From Ophioderma brevispina (Eukaryota; Echinodermata; Ophiuroidea; Amphilepidida; Ophiodermatidae), in assembly GCA_023653785.1 (NCBI GenBank), contig JAMKCH010012408.1, positions 16,551 through 80,550 of the forward strand: a stretch of DNA of 64,000 nt, given 5' to 3'. This document shows, in pieces, positions 57,521 to 64,000 of this stretch (positions are counted from its first letter, which is position 1; the number at the start of each line of letters is the position of its first letter). The notes below the pieces were generated by a model. It saw nothing but the letters and a program-made list of their open reading frames with translations, did not search any database and had not been told where the DNA came from. Made by a program: the position numbers and the translations under genes.

Positions 57521-59830
57521 AGATTATTGCTATTGTTCCGCAGATGAAAATTCTGCATAATTTTTGAATTACGTAACAATGCCCTTTGATGGGAGCTATC
57601 AAACATGGATTTTTTAAAACAATGGACTTAATTTTGTCGCATTTTCTGCTACCGATTGAAGTAAAGATTGAATACTTGAGTTTAAAAAACGCAGTTGTTA
57701 TTATGTTTTGGTTTATGATTGTTGTTGAAAATTTCCATAATTTTTTTTCTGGAAAAAATGAATATGCCACAATTCTATACCCCATGTTATTTTTTATGTT
57801 TGCACATGATGCTTAGTCCTTTACCCCTCCCTTCCCCTGGTTGGAGCCATAGTGAATGTAATTGGGATTGTGCTCTCAGTGTTGAATAGCCAAAAGAGGG
57901 AAAGCACTAAAACTAAAAGACAAAAGGCAATTTTGAATGTGTTTCAATTTACATTTCATTTAAATTAAAAACCCCTTCCTCAATCCACATGTATGTGACC
58001 TGTATGCAAAACCATGTCAGAGGTCATTCTCCATACTGAATACAATGGTTGTTTATCTGTAACCTTGATTGCGAATTGTAATCATAAGAGCCTAACAATA
58101 TAGCATCATTCCAGAGGGCACATTTCAAATGACCTTCCTTGTGTACCTGTATGATAACCATGAACTGACCTTTTGCATTCTGGGTTTCATGACTCATACC
58201 TGACATCTGAGTTAAGTTGAAATTACAGTAGTGACTTGAAGCTTTTGAACTGTTGCCATGGAGTTGAGACTAGTGTATAACAAGCTGCAAAAATTTATGA
58301 TGAAGTGGGAAGGCTGCGTAGAAATGTCGGCTTATTGATGGATAGAATACATTTGAAATCCCCTTGCTAGCATAACTAGAAGACATGGTTATATATTGCA
58401 ATAAAAATACTGAAATTATTGAAATCTCAAAAAATTTCGATCCTTCAGCGGTTTGAAAGCAGACCCTAAGTACTTGTGGGCCACACCCCGGGGGGGGGGT
58501 CACTAAACTTTGGTTTGGATATGTGATAACCGGGTGTGCAGTGTAAGCCCACTTGGTAGCTGTGATTAAAGGGTTTTGGGAAGTATATGGACTTTGAACT
58601 ATTTTGGGCCAATTTGAGGTTTAGGACTAGGAGCTTAGAACTGCAACATTTCACGGGGACTACAACACTCACGTATGAAACGGGACGTATGGGTGTGAGG
58701 CTGACGCTTTCAAACCAAGTGGCATTTGGTGACATGAGAAGGTGCAAAATAGGTCTTTGGGTGAGAGGTACCAAAATGCCCGGTGTGGAAAGCAATCTAT
58801 AGGTATTCCGCGGGAGCCATAGTCCGGGTTCCATCGACATCACGGAATAAAGCGGGAAACCAATGTTGCGTTAAGAGTCAACTAAGTGAGTGCCTTATTC
58901 TTACCGTCGTAGGCGCGGGACTGTGAGTACACGGACTACTAATTAACTTTACTATACTAACTCGCCCCGGCATGAATGTCAGTATTCTGCCTCACATCCT
59001 TCACATGCAGTTTTATTCTGTTGAGGCTGCCAATTAAAGGTGCGGCCAATACTAAATTATTCGTTCCAAACTTCCCACAATACATATGGATTATATTCGG
59101 GGGCAAGCACTTGCAAAATTTTCACCCAAATGGGTCTTGTTTTTGCAACTTTCAAATTTACCATCTTATCTTCTAAAAAGTCATGAACGTAGAGGTCTTC
59201 TTCTCGCGGTAAAAAATGTTTCACTAAAAATCAATAAATTATTCAAAACAAATAGGGGGGACAATCTACCATTGTCCAGGTAAAATCAGTGATCAATTTT
59301 TATGCATTTTAATTAAATACCGGCATAATATCTATTAAATTAACATATATGAAATCTCCTACTACTAGGGCTACTGAGCAGGTCAAGGACACCAAAATCA
59401 GGCGACTGTCTTATTTGGCCTCCCGTGACTTCATTGACCGCCTAACTCACTGACGGAATTAAAGCTTGTTAACGCAGTAACGGAATAAAGCCCACGGGTA
59501 TGCTGGTCAACCGTGACGTCACGGCAGCACAAGATATTGCTAAAATCATGAGGAACGCCACCAATATCTTCCCAACATCAATCCCGTTTTAAATTCCGAA
59601 AGAGTGCCATATGGCCCTCCGCTACGATTCTGCAACCTGATGGAATAACCACAGGATAAAGTTGCACAATTAGTTACTCTTGCCTAGTGTGTCCTCAGCT
59701 TCAAATTCCATGCGATTTTCAATCCAATTGCAATGGGATCGTTGTGTTTTACTTGCATATGCCAGGCCCAGCCATTTTCAATAACGATTTATTTACACTT
59801 TCAACAATATCAACTTCCATGACTGACTTT
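57521..59830. other. Non-coding; part resembles 2690-2830
   Basis: No gene is recognised. 58805-58930 shares ATAGTCCGGGTTCCAT.GAC, GGAATAAAG.GG.AAAC and TTAAGAGTCAACT with 2690-2830, just upstream of the R2-like LINE frames, so it may be a fragment of that family or another shared repeat. A run of nine or ten G lies near 58490. The overlapping frames at 58466-58843 are chance. Confidence 0.45.
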
Positions 59831-59835
59831 CAAGT

Positions 59836-60452
59836 TAGATCGCCCGTTACCGTCACTTCTCTTATTGGTCGGGTCCCCATCCTCGTTCGTAGGAATTGAA
59901 AACCAACCCCCCTTTTCGCATATCATGGTTTTAAAAAATACCACCCCTTTTTTGGTGTCAAATCGGAATTTTTTAGGGGACTGAAAATATACCTCCCTTT
60001 TTTCGCAAAATCTGAATGATTTTTATTTTAATCACCCTTTTAAACACAACTCGAACTATTGAAATACCTTCACAAAAAATACGAGTATAATGACACAAAA
60101 GGGCAATTGAAACCATGCCGCAGATGACAAGAGGAATCTCTATATAGACCTATGTCGTCAGCTGAAGGTTTAGAATTGATACTGTGTTGGTTTACATCAT
60201 GGCGAAAATCTCGGATAAATATAAAAACGGGTCTCACTACGGTTTTTCTGCGACAAACCCCTACTACTGTACTAACCCCCCTTTTTTAAATTTCGCGAAC
60301 TTTGAAATGAAAGTACCCGTTTTTTTGATATCGCGAAAAATAAAATTCGCGAATTGATTGAGGAAAACAAGCCTTTTTTTCGCGATCCTAACGAACGAGC
60401 ACGGTACCGCGACATAAGGAGGAGTGACGGTAACCGGGTTAGATCGGCATCT
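59836..60452. repeat. Imperfect inverted-repeat unit of about 615 bp
   Basis: TTAGATCGCCCGTTACCGTCACT at the left end is matched by the reverse of AGTGACGGTAACCGGGTTAGATC at the right end. CTCGTTCGTAGGA is matched by TCCTAACGAACGAG. AACCCCCCTTTT and TTCGC words then appear on both sides. A decayed fold-back element is likely. Confidence 0.75.
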
Positions 60453-62780
60453 TGTGACAGTAGCGTTCATATGACCACACTGTTGTACAACTGAGAATTT
60501 GACCCTGAATTACGCTCTAGGATCAAAGGTAAATACGGACCATAGGGCCCTGAACATCCATCATCTGGAGAAAGATTCTAAGCCAAATTTGAATGCACAT
60601 GCATGCATGCTCCGGATCATGCATTACTTGACAGTTCTCCACTGTTTACAGGACACATTTTGCCATTTGCTCTGTAGCATTGTCGTTCCAATATGCTACA
60701 GTGCATATTCGACGATAATTTTCCAAGTATTTATGCTCCAGGAACTATATTCGGGGACAGATCCCCTTTGACGGGCGTATACTTCCTGGTTCTCTGCGTA
60801 TTTACCTTGCGAAAAAAATGCCACTTGCCTCTGATTGGCCACCAGAAGTGATCTGCTGTTGCTGGTCCCCCCAGTCCTAACCACACGCCATATGCGCTGG
60901 TAGCTCGCCGGGCCCCTTTTTTACCACCATGAATTACCGCTCATCAAAGGGGTTTGTCCCGAGTACATACCATAGGCTTCTGGAGCAATAATTTCGGGCC
61001 AAAAACCAAAATCTCAAGAAGCACACTATACGATGGTCACCCTGAAAGGCATGTAGTTCCCTAAGATTTTGGTGTTGTAAAAAAAAAATCTGCCGCTTTT
61101 CCTATATTATAATCAATGGCAGGAAATTCACAAATCTTTTCAATGACTTAATTTATTTCTATTCCAATAGTTGACAAACGATATCGCCTAAAACATGTTT
61201 GGACGCATTGTTTAAAAAAAAAAAAACAGCTTAAAAAAGGATACTTCGTATTACGCACTATTTTTGCCGGACTACTTAGGGGGCGCCCCCTTTAAACGTT
61301 GATGTGAATACACTCAAGGGGCAAGGACATGCCAACCTAACTGTCACAGCGAATTCAAACGCCATCAACTTCCGGTGCTAGTCCTACTAATTTGCGCAAC
61401 ACTTGTCAATGTGTGAAAAACTGCCCATTATGTGCGTTTCGGTCGGGGTTATCCCTTACCCCACAATATTTTGAAGTCTAATTCATTCCAAAAATATCTG
61501 AAATTACTAAGAGGTACGAACGAAGGTTTAACATGATTTGTGGTTATTAACTGAAACAGAGACTGCTATAGTAATGCATGTAACAGTTCCCCCAATTACC
61601 GTTTGGAAATCCCCAATCCCAAATCAAGCAAGTTGTGTCCTACTCTACTTACCCCCGCCCCCCCCCCACTATGACTTTGGTGCTGCTACTAATTGGCAGT
61701 ATTTAATTTTTAACCAATGTCAATCCCTCAGGACCAGACAGAAATAATACCCTGCCCCCCCCCCCATCACACATGCCGAACAATTAGATAGGGCCTATTG
61801 TTATCTTCAATTTCTATCCCAACTCACAAACCTCTGTACACAACACTGCAGCATGAATACACCACAACCACCATTACCATAACACAAACATCTCCTTTTT
61901 CTTCTAATACCTCTTCCTCAAACATTTTTATGTGCAACATGACAAATTAATGGTTCCTAATTTGAAGATCAAAGTGCAAAAATCAAAGTTCAAAATGGAC
62001 TGAATTTTGTCCATAATTAAAAAAATCCACTTATACGGATCGTAGATGGTGGGTTTGTTCATATAGTGTTAATCATGAATAGGTAATACCCGGATCATTA
62101 CAACCAATTTAACGAGAATCTTTTTTTTTTAATTAATTCTTTGCACTTCATCAACATTTGACTCATACATAGCCTTCAATTTTATAGTCTAATACCAGAA
62201 TCAAGGTTGTTTTTAATTTATTGGTTAGGCGATAGTCCTCGAGTTTGCAATTCAATTTTAATGTCAGTTTCAATGTCCACCGTGGTGGTATATAGTGTGT
62301 GAGGCATACTCAACAGATTTTTTTGCACGGATTTTTGATAATAGTCTACCTTAAATTTTCGTACAACACCAGTAAAAAATATATATTTTGCAGGTATTGC
62401 CGCTGTGATAAAATTGAGGAATTAGCATTTCAGACACCTACTACCAATAGTGACGGTGTGGCAGGAGAATAGTCCTCCGGGCTCACAGTCAGCCCGGGAA
62501 CAATGGTGAACAATGGGCAATCGATCGTGGTGAATAGTCAGACAACATTAGTTTCACGCTTATTCCGTTGTCGTTTATGTTTTCATATTGCAATTACAAT
62601 TATATGAGCTTTTTTCAAACTTGTTATCATCACAGTATTTTCATGTTTAAAACATTCACTTTTTAAAAGTGATGACAAATTATGAACAACGACATTGTCG
62701 TTAGATCGGAGCAAGGTAGGCCTACAGCATTTTGGTGTCAGGGGACCGCATTTTTTTCTTTTTTCCCAGTATCCCCGGCC
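60453..62780. other. Non-coding, nothing recognised
   Basis: Several C-runs (61656, 61756) and A-runs. No gene, RNA or known repeat is recognised; short frames have no domain content. Confidence 0.45.
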
Positions 62781-62805
62781 AGAACAGCCCCTCCCCACCA
62801 GAACA

Positions 62806-63000
62806 AAAAATAAATCTTGCAAAAAATCAGTGATTTGGGGCAAAAAAAAATCACCAAATTTTGGCAAAAACAGCAATTGAGACAATGTTACAACAATTGC
62901 AAAATTCGGGCTTCCCAAAAAAAAATGTAAACTTATCCACACCCCCTAACCCGAAATCCCCCCCCCAAAAAAAGAAGTCTGCGCCGCCACTGCCAGCGGG
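62806..63000 (+). repeat. Dispersed repeat shared with 25684-25870
   Basis: See 25684-25870. It ends with AAAAAAAGAAGTCTGCGCCGCCACTG. Confidence 0.6.
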
Positions 63001-64000
63001 AACAGATACGGACATGCAGAATGGCACATGATTGGAGCCAGGTAGGCCTTACAGAACTGCCACCATCTGTAGCTCTGCGGTGCCCCGAAGGAGGCAAAGA
63101 ATTTGCACAAATAGGCCCTACTTTTTCCCAAGAGGGCTTCCCTCATTCCCCAGTATTAGCTACGTCACTGAGAGCCCCATTTCATCCGACCATAGCTACC
63201 CTGGGGGTCTTTGGGAGTGGCGTGCGAGTTCCTTGGTTTGCCCATTTAATTTGGCAGTAGTAAATGTTCACTGGCTTCATAGCTATGTTGAGAGAGGGGG
63301 CCTTAACTTTGACAGCTCTTGACATAATACATTTGAGGCATATAAAGGCAAAAAATAAACGGGTTGGAGAAAATATAGTAAGGTCTCTGTAAGTTGCGTC
63401 AGTGCAGAGTGATCAACCCGGTTAGTGACCGCTCCCTTCAAATCAGCTAGCGGTGCCCGCGAGGGGACGCGAGTGCATAGATTCAGTGCAGCGAGTGTCA
63501 AGTCAGCCTTCTTGTAGTCTATAAATAGTCAGGCGGAAGGTCACCAATTATTTCTCTAAACAGTACGTTTAATGATCATGATGTAAGTAATGAAGACAAA
63601 AAATAGCTTCAACGTATTCTTCAAGTGATATATGAGGTATCTTATAATATTATTTTTGTTGTTTCCAAAAAATAAATAATTAAAAAATAATTTAGAAAAT
63701 AAATATCAAAGAGGTCAACGCGCCCAAGCGATCCACGATTTAACGCGAGAACCAAAAGAGCACAAATTGCGTCAAAATAACACGTTGGCGATGCGTAGAA
63801 AGTCTTCAATGAATTACAACAAGGACGTAGTTAAAATCAATCTTGAATGGTTTACAGTAGGCCTTCTTCTTGTTCTCTTTTATCACCAAGAAATAAATAA
63901 TTTACATAGACATAGCACAAAGGTCAACTCGAAGGACCATGGTATTTAAGCACGAACAGAATGATACCTCGTAACCTAGACTACGGATACCCACAATTAA
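63001..64000. other. Non-coding, nothing recognised
   Basis: Short open frames on both strands overlap and show no known motifs. A-rich text with AATAAATAAT words lies at 63655-63710. Confidence 0.45.

Overview
The window looks like metazoan nuclear DNA, most likely from a marine invertebrate deuterostome (hemichordate, echinoderm or cephalochordate grade). It is AT-rich and has almost no intact coding sequence. It carries tRNA-derived SINEs, several LINE lineages, a Tc1-like transposon, MITEs, minisatellites and a Ty3/Gypsy element with the Gmr1-like domain order described from deuterostomes. The species cannot be fixed from the sequence. Related copies differ by many one-base indels, so part of the decay could be unpolished long-read error.

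Layout: 584-1561 solo LTR; 2690-6256 a decayed LINE with a reverse transcriptase followed by a restriction-like endonuclease (R2/NeSL/R4 type); 6262-7290 a tandem array of about 160 bp units, with an inverted piece at 9605-9885; 11802-19250 a complete but decayed minus-strand LTR retrotransposon with AGAG target duplications, a tRNA-Pro-type primer site and integrase upstream of reverse transcriptase; 21605-23115 a roughly 105 bp minisatellite full of AAGGTCA motifs; 24345-33975 remnants of LINEs, SINEs, MITEs and an LTR fragment; 34680-35665 a broken Tc1-like transposase; 36476-54116 a giant imperfect palindrome; 54117-64000 mostly non-coding DNA with dispersed repeats.

The palindrome is the main structure. 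Its outer parts carry the first coding exon of a gamma-butyrobetaine dioxygenase-like gene (carnitine synthesis). There are two decayed copies on + (37658-38410 and 40132-40900) and one open copy on - (51831-52588), all pointing inward. The arms differ by two tandem duplications and four mobile-element insertions. Two of these insertions are bounded by TTAA, and the opposite arm preserves the empty TTAA site for each. This makes a simple folded-read artefact unlikely. No later dioxygenase exons were seen, so expression of a full enzyme from this window is not supported.
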